DNA from: JAJCYL01 sp040222875
Lineage (GTDB): Bacteria; Bacteroidota; Bacteroidia; Cytophagales; Cyclobacteriaceae
Assembly: GCA_040222875.1 (NCBI GenBank)
Contig: JAVKCG010000005.1
Span: 186,001 to 250,000 of the forward strand
Direction: 5' to 3'
Length of the DNA: 64,000 nucleotides
Shown here: positions 7,882 through 17,146 of the stretch, piece by piece
How the letters are laid out: each line of letters starts with the position of its first letter
Numbering within the stretch: the first letter of the stretch is position 1
Position numbers and translations under genes: made by a program
The notes under the pieces: generated by a model
Seen by the model: the letters and a program-made list of their open reading frames with translations, nothing else
Told to the model about the DNA's origin: nothing
Database searches by the model: none

Positions 7882-9615
7882 TTATTCTGCGGTAAAAAAT
7901 GTAATTGTTTTTGAGCTTTCATTTCCGAGTTTATCCAACGCCCTAATGTTGAATTCAAATTTTTTATTGGCTGCAAGATTTTCAACCCTACCATCAGAAA
8001 GGCGCTCAGAACCTCCGTTTATTGTATAAAATATTTTGTCGGCGCCCGTTTTTAGGTCTGTGGCCGATAAGAATAAATTAACGTTTGACGGATATACATC
8101 CAGCCCCTCTTTTTGCCCAATTGGGTTGATGCTATAGTGGATAAAAATATCAGGCGCAGTGTCATCTGAGATCAAAGAAAAATTGCCGATATTCCTATTA
8201 TTCACATTGTCATATCCGAAATATTCGATTCTATGTAAACCTGATCCTGTTACACTAAATGGTGACTGGTAATCTGTTTCCTCAATTTCGCCATCAATAC
8301 TGTAGGTAATTTTTTGCAGACCTGATTCACCATCATTGGCCCTTAGCTGAATCTTTGTTTTACTATTAACAAATATCGTATCCCTGAAAAGGTACGAGGG
8401 ACCGGTAATGTTGTGTGACAAGAGTGGTCCGGTTAAATCAACATAAACCTTACTCACATTATGTTTGAATTCTTCAAACCCAGCATTGCCAGTTGCACTT
8501 TGGTACTGATTTTCCAACTCATCGAGTGAATAGTATCTCACCGAATGATTGCCGGCAACACTTGGTAAGTAAAACGGTTCGGTATAAGTTTCATAATCAG
8601 CCTCATCGATGGAGTATAAGATTTCCTTTACTCCCGATTTGTTATCAACTGCTGTCAACTTTAGCTTGGTACGGCCAGAGAAATAAACTTTATCATCTAC
8701 AATAAACCTATCTCCTAATACGTCGGCCGCCATAATCGGAGCGGTCTTGTCATAATAAAACTCAAAGGTTTTAACTGACTCCTCATTATCAACATTATCT
8801 ATAGAATAATAGCTCAAAATATGGGTGCCATCTTCTAAGTAATCGAATGTGATCCCACGGCCATTGTATTCCCTAAATTCTTCATCATCAAATTTTACAT
8901 AGGTGACTTTATTGCCTGAGAGGGCATCATTTACACTTAAATAGATAGTAGAACTTGTGGCGATTATTTGGTCTTCGGTGATACCGTTTACATTATGAAA
9001 ACTTTCGGGGGGTGTAAGATCCACCACAAAGCTTGATGTCTTTGGGTCTGCGGCGTTGCCCACATTATCTACAGCATAATATCTGAAATCAAACTCCCCT
9101 TCGGTTTTGTAATCAAGCGGCTTGCTGTAATCACTAAATGCACCCTGCTTTGCTCCCGATGTCAATATTTTATTCACACCAGAATACCTGTCGATGGCTG
9201 TGAGTTCAAGTTTTAGGTTTTGGCCATAGTAGTTAATTCCACCGGCTGAATGTCTGGGGGCATCCTTAAAAGCCAACGCACAGTTAGGAGCTGCGCCATC
9301 AGCATAAATTTCCCAGGTTACTTCCACCTTGGGCTGAACTTGCTGTTTCGTTTCCTGATCTACAGCCCAATTCGTCCGAATGTAATTAACCCCTTCAGTA
9401 TCTAAAAAAAGTGGATTAGTGTACCTTGATTGATTTTCGCTTTTTAGCAGTACCCCTTTATCATCAGGCGAACTGCTAGCCATCAAATAAACTGGCATAT
9501 CCTTATTCCAAAACAGTTTTCCTTCACTATCAATAAAGTGCTTTTTGGGGTGATCTTGGCTTATAGCCATGTAAGGGAATACACTGATAAGGATCAGTAT
9601 CTGAGTAAGTTTCAT
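7882..9615 (-). CDS. Secreted OmpL47-type Ig-like repeat protein
   Basis: This 577-residue protein has a signal peptide (about 1-20, ending near AISQD). About five beta-sandwich repeats of 85-100 residues follow, each with the same elements: an L.A.D..SG turn, a Y.ID segment, an H...YY..D..EN element and a D.T.P linker. This is the pattern of OmpL47-type repeats. The protein has no visible type A or B sorting domain, transmembrane helix or enzyme motif. It is encoded between two paralogous receivers and just upstream of the TPR kinase. It may be a periplasmic or surface partner sensed by the kinase (inference). A promoter-like element sits just upstream. Confidence 0.85.
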   Translation of the reverse strand: MKLTQILILISVFPYMAISQDHPKKHFIDSEGKLFWNKDMPVYLMASSSPDDKGVLLKSENQSRYTNPLFLDTEGVNYIRTNWAVDQETKQQVQPKVEVTWEIYADGAAPNCALAFKDAPRHSAGGINYYGQNLKLELTAIDRYSGVNKILTSGAKQGAFSDYSKPLDYKTEGEFDFRYYAVDNVGNAADPKTSSFVVDLTPPESFHNVNGITEDQIIATSSTIYLSVNDALSGNKVTYVKFDDEEFREYNGRGITFDYLEDGTHILSYYSIDNVDNEESVKTFEFYYDKTAPIMAADVLGDRFIVDDKVYFSGRTKLKLTAVDNKSGVKEILYSIDEADYETYTEPFYLPSVAGNHSVRYYSLDELENQYQSATGNAGFEEFKHNVSKVYVDLTGPLLSHNITGPSYLFRDTIFVNSKTKIQLRANDGESGLQKITYSIDGEIEETDYQSPFSVTGSGLHRIEYFGYDNVNNRNIGNFSLISDDTAPDIFIHYSINPIGQKEGLDVYPSNVNLFLSATDLKTGADKIFYTINGGSERLSDGRVENLAANKKFEFNIRALDKLGNESSKTITFFTAE

Positions 9616-9640
9616 GCTGATTAAGTCTAGATTGCAACAA

Positions 9641-9648
9641 CAAATCTA
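9641..9648 (-). promoter_or_regulatory. Candidate -7 promoter element for the OmpL47-receiver-kinase operon
   Basis: On the minus strand this reads TAGATTTG, an exact TAnnTTTG match, ending about 25 nt before the ATG of the OmpL47-like gene. It lies inside a 6-bp inverted repeat (TAGATT...AATCTA, 9638..9648 region), which might be an operator. No clear -33 element is seen. Confidence 0.38.
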
Positions 9649-9654
9649 AAAAAC

Positions 9655-10053
9655 TCAGACATTAACAGCGCTTAATGTTGATTTTATCAGCCGCAACATA
9701 CGGGGTGCATCCAAAGGTTTTCTTAAGACATGGCTGATATTCAAATTTCTAATTTGCTCATTTTCAGCTGAACCAACCAATCGTGTAGAATACAAGATAA
9801 TTGGTATGTCAGTCATCCCTATTTGATTGCGGATAACATTGGCTGCACCAAGACCATCCAACTCAGGCATTAACCAATCGGTGATGACCAAGTCATATGC
9901 CTGTTGCTTTAATTTTGAAACCAGCTCCAGTCCGTTCGTGGTGCAGTCTACTTCAATAGCTTCCCGTTCCAGAAACATCTTTAAATATTTCGCGGTAATA
10001 AAGTCGTCATCGGCAAGTATTACCCGAAATTTTGCCCTATCAACTAAATTCAT
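9655..10053 (-). CDS. Single-domain response regulator, paralogue of the 7472-7858 receiver
   Basis: This 132-residue receiver domain has the acidic pocket ADDDF, the phosphoacceptor in VITDWLMPELDG and the lysine in LRKPLDAP. There is no output domain. It shares the DDDFI, TNG.EL, KLK..AYD and DWLMP blocks with the receiver two genes away, so the two arose by duplication. At the position where the first has VLTNN, this one has LYSTR, keeping the Ser/Thr needed for signalling. It ends 39 nt before the OmpL47 gene on the same strand. A 245-nt gap separates it from the propeller gene upstream. Confidence 0.9.
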   Translation of the reverse strand: MNLVDRAKFRVILADDDFITAKYLKMFLEREAIEVDCTTNGLELVSKLKQQAYDLVITDWLMPELDGLGAANVIRNQIGMTDIPIILYSTRLVGSAENEQIRNLNISHVLRKPLDAPRMLRLIKSTLSAVNV

Positions 10054-10229
10054 GATTCACTACTATTTCCATTAAACCATTTTATGCTGGTGAGCCCATT
10101 ACCCGCTACCAATTGGGTGATCTGATTTGATTTACAGGACTAAAATAGGGTGCCATCGATGAATAAACGCCCTTTTTCGATGAACACAATGATTTGGAGG
10201 TTAAATAAAATTTAGGCCGACTACCATAA

Positions 10230-10256
10230 GTAAAAATGAAAATGGGCAGCCCATTT
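10230..10256 (-). terminator. Probable rho-independent terminator after the propeller gene
   Basis: The inverted repeat AAATGGGC-A-GCCCATTT (10240-10256) is perfect. On the minus strand it is followed by TTTTCATTTTTAC. It lies 43 nt past the propeller stop codon, where a transcript from the porP-ompA-propeller genes would end. The loop would in practice be about 5 nt. The rest of the 10054-10298 gap shows no gene I can support. Confidence 0.42.
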
Positions 10257-10298
10257 GAACCCATGTTCAATAGAGCTACCACATCTTCCAACCGTGTA

Positions 10299-12899
10299 TT
10301 ATGCCTCAACTTCGACTTTCTGATAGTCCCTTTTCTTAAAATATTCAGTGATGTAATTCTCAATCTGGAATAAAGCCAGCGCTAGCATGAGATGTAGCAG
10401 TACCTGAAAAATCGGAACCCCGCCCACAAATGACTCAACATAAGGTTCGAGTAATGTATGGACAAATTCGAAGGCTATGAAAATACATATATATAAAGAC
10501 AGCTTTAAAAAAAGCTTGTTTTGGACGTATTTAGATACAATAATGGCAATCGCAATCACAATGAGAATAAACACTATCTCAATTGCATAAAACCACCAAC
10601 GTTCCCAGTAGGGCTGTAAAACCCTAAATTCAAACTCACTATAAATATCTTCAGACCAATATTGACCATTGTCTGACTCCCTGACCTTAAAAATATAATC
10701 ACCAGGAGGTAAGTTGGTGTAAGTCGCATGGTTGTCTTGTGTAGCAGGAGACCACATGTCGTCATGTCCTACAAGTTGAAATTGATAATAAATATGATCT
10801 GGATTTTTTAAGTGAACAGCCATATAATCAAATGTCAGGTCATTTTGATCGTATGGAAAAACCAACTCCTCTGGTATTAGCATTTCATCATAGCCTTTTT
10901 CAGAAAATTTTTCCAGATCAACATTTTCATAAAAAAGCCTTAGATCAGTAATCACCGTATTCAGTGTTTTTGGATTAAAGCTACGCTCAGGTCGGTCTAT
11001 TTCGGTAATGCCCAAAGGGTTACCAAACCAGATATTTCCAAGATCATCTAGAGTAGCACTGTTCATCACTACTTCAGTCTCAGCAAGCTCAGTAGTATGC
11101 GTATAGACCGATACTTTATCCGTTATGTGATCAATTCTGCTAAGCCCTTGCCTGTGTGAAACCCATATATTACCACCGTTGTCAGAAATAAGGGAATTAC
11201 AGTAGTTCGAAAGCAGGTTGTGGCTGTTACGTCCATATTGTGAGAATTCATGGTTGTCGTACTTAAATACACCCAATCCTGCGGTGGCAATCCAAATATT
11301 TCCCCTCGGGTCTTCAATTATTGAATTAACATCCCTGCCAGGAAAATCTTTATCCCGGGTTAAGAGACGAATATCCTCTCCAACTTTTACTGCTAAGCCA
11401 GCAGAAGAAGCTCCAAACCAAACCCTCTCCTGGGTATCCACGAGAATATGATTGATTTCATTATGATAAAAGCCGTATGTGGTGGCGTAGTGGTTAATCA
11501 AATTTCCGTCAAGGTCAAGCTCAAAAACCCCATTGGCTACCACAGAGGCCCAAACTCTGTCGTTTTCTGTAGTTAGATATCTGATGGTGGTTGCAGTGCC
11601 ACGTACATCTTTTAGTGGAATCTCTGCTGCTGTTTTAAGGTCATCTGAAAGGATAAACAGGCCATTTAAAGAACCGACCCATATTTTCCCCTCTTTATCA
11701 ATATCTATAGATTTTACTTCCAGGGTGCCTAATGCTGGAACTGTTTCGAAAATCAAGCTATCTTCAGAGCCTTTATTATAAGCTCTTAACAACCCTTCAT
11801 CAGTACCTATTAATAGGCTTAAATCACTTAATTGTTTAATGGAATTAGATTCATTTATGTTAAAATGGCTGTTTAGGTCATAGTGTGAAATTTCTTTTCT
11901 TTTAAGTTGTACCAACCCTTTTCCAAATGTGCCTACCCATATTTCATTCTCTCTGTCCACATATATTGAGCTAATATTATTGCTTTCAAAGCCAGAGCCT
12001 TTGTTGAAATGTGTGTATTGCCAATCGCGGTCGTTATCCTCATTTAGACTGATTTTTATCAAGCCATTTAATCGGGTTGCTACCCAAAGGTTATTATCCA
12101 AATCTTCAGCTATATCAAGAATTGATTCGTGATTAATAATCGTTGTGTGGTCTGCCCTGAGGGATTTGAGATTTAAATTATCAGGGTCATAGTCCATGGT
12201 TAATACACCATGTTCTTCGGTCCCTATCCAAATGCGGTTTGAGCCTGCTTTTTTATCTTTAAATAGAGATAAAATGCCAACGCCCTGAGTGCCCTCTACT
12301 ACACCCTCAAGCTCAATCTGATCTTCACCAATAACCTTAAAACTCAACAGCCCATTATTAGTGCCGACAAAAAGCTTATCCTCTAAAGTTTCGAGGCAGT
12401 AGCTGAGCTTTCCTTCAAAGGGTTTTTGATCTTCAAGTAAAAAAGAGTCTTCTTTCACCAGAATGAGCCCTTTGTTTCTATTTAAAGCCCATACATGCCC
12501 CAGATGATCTTGCTTTATATCACTGATCCTGCCTGGCAAATCAAAATGCGGAAATATTTTTCTGTACCTGCTATGTTTAAATCGGCTGACCCCTCCCTTA
12601 AAGTAGCCAAAGAACAAACCACCTTCTTCGGGAAAGAAAGAAGCCGTAACGAGGTTTTCTATAGCACTATCGGCCTCATTTAAATTGAGTAGCTTCTTGC
12701 CATCAAACCTATACAATCCTTCATCAGATCCAATCCACAAAAAACCGTCTTCATCCTGATTAATTGTATAGATGTACACACCAAGAAAATCCTGGTCTTT
12801 GTTGTACACTTTCCATTCGTAATCATCAATTCCTGCGAAACCAAAATATCCTGATGATAAGATGCTTATCATCAGGATAACTGTTGAAATTATTCTCAC
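10299..12899 (-). CDS. Two-component-type beta-propeller sensor lacking a kinase, with Y_Y_Y domain and C-terminal membrane helices
   Basis: This 866-residue protein has a signal peptide (1-22). About fourteen propeller blades of the two-component regulator type follow, marked by repeats such as LWIGSDEGL, IWIGTEEHG, IWVGTFGKG and VWFGASSAG (about 35-640). A Y_Y_Y domain (about 690-760, with YYQFQLVG and PPGDYIFKV) comes next. In hybrid two-component sensors a transmembrane helix, kinase and regulator would follow. Here the protein ends with three hydrophobic helices (about 768-850) and a short charged tail, with no histidine kinase, receiver or HTH. It overlaps the preceding gene by 4 nt (ATGA type). 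It probably reads an extracytoplasmic signal but must use another protein as output. Confidence 0.88.
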   Translation of the reverse strand: MRIISTVILMISILSSGYFGFAGIDDYEWKVYNKDQDFLGVYIYTINQDEDGFLWIGSDEGLYRFDGKKLLNLNEADSAIENLVTASFFPEEGGLFFGYFKGGVSRFKHSRYRKIFPHFDLPGRISDIKQDHLGHVWALNRNKGLILVKEDSFLLEDQKPFEGKLSYCLETLEDKLFVGTNNGLLSFKVIGEDQIELEGVVEGTQGVGILSLFKDKKAGSNRIWIGTEEHGVLTMDYDPDNLNLKSLRADHTTIINHESILDIAEDLDNNLWVATRLNGLIKISLNEDNDRDWQYTHFNKGSGFESNNISSIYVDRENEIWVGTFGKGLVQLKRKEISHYDLNSHFNINESNSIKQLSDLSLLIGTDEGLLRAYNKGSEDSLIFETVPALGTLEVKSIDIDKEGKIWVGSLNGLFILSDDLKTAAEIPLKDVRGTATTIRYLTTENDRVWASVVANGVFELDLDGNLINHYATTYGFYHNEINHILVDTQERVWFGASSAGLAVKVGEDIRLLTRDKDFPGRDVNSIIEDPRGNIWIATAGLGVFKYDNHEFSQYGRNSHNLLSNYCNSLISDNGGNIWVSHRQGLSRIDHITDKVSVYTHTTELAETEVVMNSATLDDLGNIWFGNPLGITEIDRPERSFNPKTLNTVITDLRLFYENVDLEKFSEKGYDEMLIPEELVFPYDQNDLTFDYMAVHLKNPDHIYYQFQLVGHDDMWSPATQDNHATYTNLPPGDYIFKVRESDNGQYWSEDIYSEFEFRVLQPYWERWWFYAIEIVFILIVIAIAIIVSKYVQNKLFLKLSLYICIFIAFEFVHTLLEPYVESFVGGVPIFQVLLHLMLALALFQIENYITEYFKKRDYQKVEVEA

Positions 12900-13855
12900 T
12901 CTCCTACGTTTAAATCAACTTTATATTTGAATTTTGGTGGCCCTCCGATTGGCACCGTAAAGAACGGAATGGCTTCTCCATATTGGTTTTTAACATAAAG
13001 AACCATGTCATTCCGGGAGTTTTTTGATTTTAGAATCTGCAAATCAATGGTAGTGTTCCTTTCCTCCTCAGAGATTTTATGGGTACTTGACGCCCATTCA
13101 ATATTTGGTGATGTAGCAGCGATATGCCTGTTTTTTGCTACTGAATAGAGCAGGATTTTTCCTTCATTATCGTAATCAAAATTGTGCTGCGTTATGGAGA
13201 TCACCTTGTCATCAAGAAATGGATAAAGATGGGTAACAATTCTCTTGTCTTCCGGTAACCTAAATGAGTATTCGTAAGTAAATGCGTTGGCCCCTTCAAC
13301 CTCTCGGTTCGTATTAGGGGATACACTCAAAAAATATCTGTACAAATTGCCATCGTTGCCTTCAATCCCTTCAGCAATTACCTTAAAAACGTAGCCATTC
13401 AGGGTGTGGGATAATTCCCCTTCAAGGGGGTTAAATGGGCCAAAATTGTACCACTTGCCATCAAATTTACTATCGAGGCCAAATGTTTTTGTGGCAAGCA
13501 ACTGACCACTTTTATAGTCACCAATCGGGTCAATATCCTGGGCATCGGGGTTTAAATGGGCACCCTCACCCCCGTATATAGAAAAACTTGTTTTAGTGTT
13601 GAACCCTCTGTTTGATTCGTCAAGGGTTCCGCCCACGTCGGGGTCGAATACCCGCAAATAAATTGGTTCGGTAAAAGTTTCAGGTACAATAAAAAAGAAG
13701 GTCTGAACATGGTCGTCATCTCCCCAGGCCGGATGGCTTTTGGGGCCAAAGGTTACCAGATATTCGATATGTTCAAATTCTGAAGGGATTCTTTGACCCA
13801 ATAGGTTCCAACCAGCGAACATCAATAAGATCAGCAGTAGGTTTCTAGTTTTCAT
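12896..13855 (-). CDS. Secreted protein of unknown function in the porP/ompA operon
   Basis: This 319-residue protein has a signal peptide (about 1-20, ending LLGQ). I do not recognise a named family. The sequence looks beta-rich, with several aromatic and Asp/Gly-rich turns (FDPDVGGTLDES, FSIYGGEGAH) and no transmembrane helix, enzyme motif or sorting domain. It overlaps the upstream OmpA/PKD gene by 11 nt and the downstream propeller gene by 4 nt, so it is firmly part of this operon. A role as a periplasmic or outer-membrane component working with the PorP/OmpA proteins is plausible but not shown. Confidence 0.75.
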   Translation of the reverse strand: MKTRNLLLILLMFAGWNLLGQRIPSEFEHIEYLVTFGPKSHPAWGDDDHVQTFFFIVPETFTEPIYLRVFDPDVGGTLDESNRGFNTKTSFSIYGGEGAHLNPDAQDIDPIGDYKSGQLLATKTFGLDSKFDGKWYNFGPFNPLEGELSHTLNGYVFKVIAEGIEGNDGNLYRYFLSVSPNTNREVEGANAFTYEYSFRLPEDKRIVTHLYPFLDDKVISITQHNFDYDNEGKILLYSVAKNRHIAATSPNIEWASSTHKISEEERNTTIDLQILKSKNSRNDMVLYVKNQYGEAIPFFTVPIGGPPKFKYKVDLNVGE

Positions 13856-15002
13856 AAGACAGTTGTTTAACTCCCGTAATCTTAAATTCGGTTTTTAAGT
13901 TGTAGCGCTCATCAGCCTGCTTACATTCAATGTAATGCTCACAGCTATTTACCAATGCTTTGGTTGTTTTTGGATCGGCAACTTGCAAACGTGTGCTTTC
14001 AATGCCCTGATTAACCAGAAATTGTTTCATTCCATTGCTTCGCTTCAAAGAAAGAACCCTATTTGGTTCAAATAATCCACCAGTATGCGTATAACTTCCA
14101 ATTGTAACCTGAACTCCCTGATGCCTTTTCAACGCTTCAGCAATTTGCAATAGCTGGCCTTCAATTTCAGGAGTGGTATTGTATTCATCCATTTTGTGGA
14201 ATATAGGCTCCAGGGATATTTCTGTGATGCTACTTGTTGAGCTAATAAGCTCAGCTACCTGCTCTTCTGTCAACTTTTCATTTTGTTCCTCAGAGTTAAC
14301 ATTGGGGGCATAGAATAATGTATTACCGGCCCACGCATAAAAGCTATTCCCTTCGGGTGTCATTAAATTAATCCCCTGGCGATAATCAGCAACAAAACGC
14401 TCCCCAATCAGTTCGAGGCCAGTTGATGCAGGCTTAAGCTCCATCGTTTTTAAGCGATAGGAATTACCAGCATGTAATATTTCAGCCCCAAGCGTTACCT
14501 CATTATCTTGAAAGTTATTAAGATCAATACGCTCTTTTTGAAGATACTCGTCGTTCACTTTCCAGAAATACTTCACCTTATAATCAACTGCTTCGGTGTA
14601 TAAATTTGGTTCTGCTACTTGATTGGAATTGCCGGTAAACTTTATGCCTAGAGAAAATGATGGAAGAATTTGAACGTCAGTTTCGTAATCATTTTCAAGT
14701 GTGACCCCCGTTTCTGGATCTATCAGATCGAGACTGATGTGGTAGTCACCAGGACGCTGGTAACAATGATTGACTTTCTGACCCATATCCCGTGAGTCGT
14801 CACCGAAATTCCAGATATAAAAAAATTCATTCGCATCCTTATGGCTATCAGCAGTTAAATCAAGCGAGATACAATTCTCTGAACTGATCTCTGAACGATA
14901 CCCCGCATCATCCAACCATGCGTAATTTTGGTCAGGTGCAGAGATGACCAAGCCATTTTTGGCCATCAGAATTGAAATAGTTAGTAGTAAATATCTGTGC
15001 AT
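13845..15002 (-). CDS. PKD-domain and OmpA-like peptidoglycan-binding protein
   Basis: This 385-residue protein has a signal peptide (about 1-22). A PKD-type beta-sandwich follows (about 45-115, with WNFGDDSRD and the YQRPGDYHISL strand), then a middle region, then an OmpA C-terminal domain (about 265-375). The OmpA part shows GSYTHTGG and NRVLSLKRSNGMKQFL, which correspond to the peptidoglycan-anchoring helix and loop of the family. The Asp and Arg of the usual TDxxG and LSxxRA motifs are only partly kept, so binding may be altered. It is encoded 22 nt after the larger OmpA gene and overlaps the next gene by 11 nt. Confidence 0.86.
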   Translation of the reverse strand: MHRYLLLTISILMAKNGLVISAPDQNYAWLDDAGYRSEISSENCISLDLTADSHKDANEFFYIWNFGDDSRDMGQKVNHCYQRPGDYHISLDLIDPETGVTLENDYETDVQILPSFSLGIKFTGNSNQVAEPNLYTEAVDYKVKYFWKVNDEYLQKERIDLNNFQDNEVTLGAEILHAGNSYRLKTMELKPASTGLELIGERFVADYRQGINLMTPEGNSFYAWAGNTLFYAPNVNSEEQNEKLTEEQVAELISSTSSITEISLEPIFHKMDEYNTTPEIEGQLLQIAEALKRHQGVQVTIGSYTHTGGLFEPNRVLSLKRSNGMKQFLVNQGIESTRLQVADPKTTKALVNSCEHYIECKQADERYNLKTEFKITGVKQLSYEN

Positions 15003-15024
15003 TACAATTTTTTTTCGATTGGCA

Positions 15025-17145
15025 TTATTTGAGGTCTAAGACAATTTCAGTTCTTCTGTTTAGCTGATGCTCATCTTCTGTGCAATCATCCTCTTCCGGG
15101 CATTCAACTACCGGAAAAAGCTCACCAAAATGAGCGGGTGCTATTCTATCTTCTGAGATACCCTGATTCCTTAAAAATTCCACAGCGGCTTTTGATCTCT
15201 CTGAACTTAAATTTTTGTTGTATTCAAATGACCCCCTTGAATCTGTAAATGACCGGAGCATTACTTTACTGTCACCATATTTGTTCATAATAAGAGCCAG
15301 CTTTTGTAATTCAGGACTTGCATCAATTCGGACCAGAGCTTCATCGTAGTCGTAATAAATATTTTTAAAAACTAAGTCTTCTGGAGTCTCAAGCAAATTA
15401 ATCCCGTTGTCCACGAGGTTTTCTTTTATCGTAAATTCAAGAGGCTTGTCAGAATCAATACTGCAATTCGGCAGCCATATTTTTTCAGTTCCCTTCAGTA
15501 GGTAGCATTTGTCTTTATTCCACTTAAATTCAAGCATTTCACCTTGCACCCCTATAAATCCTTTATCGCCATTTACAATTAATTCCCCATGCGAGGGCAA
15601 TGGGCTAGTAGGTTGCAACAACATTTCTGCCTGACCTATGTACCCTGGTTTAATATCTGAATTATTGATAACCAACCGCCTGGATTCATAGCCCTGGCGC
15701 TTGGCTAATATTGTAATCTCTCCAGGCTCAGATAACTCAAAGCCTGCCGGCAAGGCCGATGATTTAGTAGTTGATTTTAAATTATCATATTGATCGAAAA
15801 GTGATATTTCCGCATTTACAATCACCTTATCAGTACTTGCATCTTTCACAATAACTTCAATACCTCTCATCAGTCGGCTAAATTTAAAGAGGTCGTCATC
15901 AGCACTTTTCGAAAGGCGATTTGATGAAAAATATCCACTCTTAGCACCCGCTGTAGCAATTAAACCAAAATCATCGTAGCTGGAATTGATGGGTGCACCG
16001 AGGTTTTTAATTTCTTCATTGCCAGGGCTCATCTTATAAATATCAAGACCACCCAAACCGTGATGGCCATCCGACGAAAAGTAGAGGGTACCGTCAACAG
16101 ATAAGTAAGGGAACATTTCATTGCCCTCGGTGTTCACTGATTCAACATTGGTGGGCACTTGCCATTTGCCATCGATGAATTCAGTAACATAAATATCAGT
16201 TCCACCAACTCCGCCATCCATATCTGATGTGAAGTACATTTTATTGCCATCTTCTGTAATCGCCGGGTGCCCAGTTGAATACTCCTTTGAATTATATTCA
16301 AAGGGCACCACATTTTTCCAGGTGTAACCAGCTGAGTCATATTCGCCAAAAAACAACTGAAGTCGATTAATCCCATCGCTGCTTCTACGGCTTTTCCCTT
16401 TATAAAAATTGTTCCGGGTAAATACCATCTTTCTTCCGCCATCATAAAATGACAAGGGGCCTTCATGCAATTTGCTGTTAACCTTACCGGTTAACATTTG
16501 AGGCTGACCCATTGAACCATCTTCTCTGACATTTGACGAATAAATATCCAGGTATGATGACTGATCCCAGTTAAAAACAGACTTAACAAAGTCATTTGAC
16601 CTTCTTGAGGATATAAATGCTATGCCATTTTGAGTAAATGCTGGGCTGAAATCTTTTGATCTTGAGTTGATATTCAACCTTTTTAAAACATAGAAGGCGC
16701 TATCTTCATAAAGATCATTTAGTTCCTCTAATCCGGATATTCTGTTCTGGGCCCTGGCATCAGACTGGTTGCTACCACTATAAGAATTAAACCAAACGAG
16801 GGCCTCATCATATTTTTGGTTAGATGTAAGAACCTGGGCATAGATCAATTGATAATGTGGTGGAAGACTATCGCTTACATTAATCGCCTGCCTGAATTTC
16901 AGTTCAGCCTGAAATGGGTCATTCAGTTTGTAATAACTTTCTCCTGCCTTCCATAGGAGTTCATGATTGCCCTCCACCTCATAGGCCTGCTCAAATAACA
17001 GGGCAGCATTGTGATATGAAAATTGGCCAAATGCCTTGTCAGCCCTGTTTTCAACTGACGATAAACCTTTAACAAACGCAAGGTTCTGGGCATCAGCTCC
17101 TGCTAAGCAAAATGAGGTAATCAATATTGCGTAAAACCTTCTCAT
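15025..17145 (-). CDS. PorE-like OmpA-family protein (TPR, WD40-like propeller, CarboxypepD-like, OmpA)
   Basis: This 706-residue protein has a signal peptide (1-19). TPR-like helices (about 30-150) come next, then WD40/PD40-type propeller blades (about 165-420, with repeated FISSRRS, MYFTSDMDGG and LYFSSDGHHGLGG elements). A carboxypeptidase-regulatory-like beta-sandwich (about 425-510) and an OmpA C-terminal domain (about 590-706, with SFTDSRGS and LSSERSKAAVEFL) complete it. This domain order equals that described for PorE of the type IX secretion system, which anchors the machinery to peptidoglycan. The gene follows porP by 1 nt. It may be a locus-specific PorE paralogue rather than the core PorE. 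Confidence 0.88.
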   Translation of the reverse strand: MRRFYAILITSFCLAGADAQNLAFVKGLSSVENRADKAFGQFSYHNAALLFEQAYEVEGNHELLWKAGESYYKLNDPFQAELKFRQAINVSDSLPPHYQLIYAQVLTSNQKYDEALVWFNSYSGSNQSDARAQNRISGLEELNDLYEDSAFYVLKRLNINSRSKDFSPAFTQNGIAFISSRRSNDFVKSVFNWDQSSYLDIYSSNVREDGSMGQPQMLTGKVNSKLHEGPLSFYDGGRKMVFTRNNFYKGKSRRSSDGINRLQLFFGEYDSAGYTWKNVVPFEYNSKEYSTGHPAITEDGNKMYFTSDMDGGVGGTDIYVTEFIDGKWQVPTNVESVNTEGNEMFPYLSVDGTLYFSSDGHHGLGGLDIYKMSPGNEEIKNLGAPINSSYDDFGLIATAGAKSGYFSSNRLSKSADDDLFKFSRLMRGIEVIVKDASTDKVIVNAEISLFDQYDNLKSTTKSSALPAGFELSEPGEITILAKRQGYESRRLVINNSDIKPGYIGQAEMLLQPTSPLPSHGELIVNGDKGFIGVQGEMLEFKWNKDKCYLLKGTEKIWLPNCSIDSDKPLEFTIKENLVDNGINLLETPEDLVFKNIYYDYDEALVRIDASPELQKLALIMNKYGDSKVMLRSFTDSRGSFEYNKNLSSERSKAAVEFLRNQGISEDRIAPAHFGELFPVVECPEEDDCTEDEHQLNRRTEIVLDLK

Positions 17146-17146
17146 G

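Noticed and set aside
10106..10363. 85-codon frame on the minus strand near the propeller stop
   Set aside because: It overlaps the end of the propeller gene in another frame, spans the terminator hairpin, and has no recognisable features.
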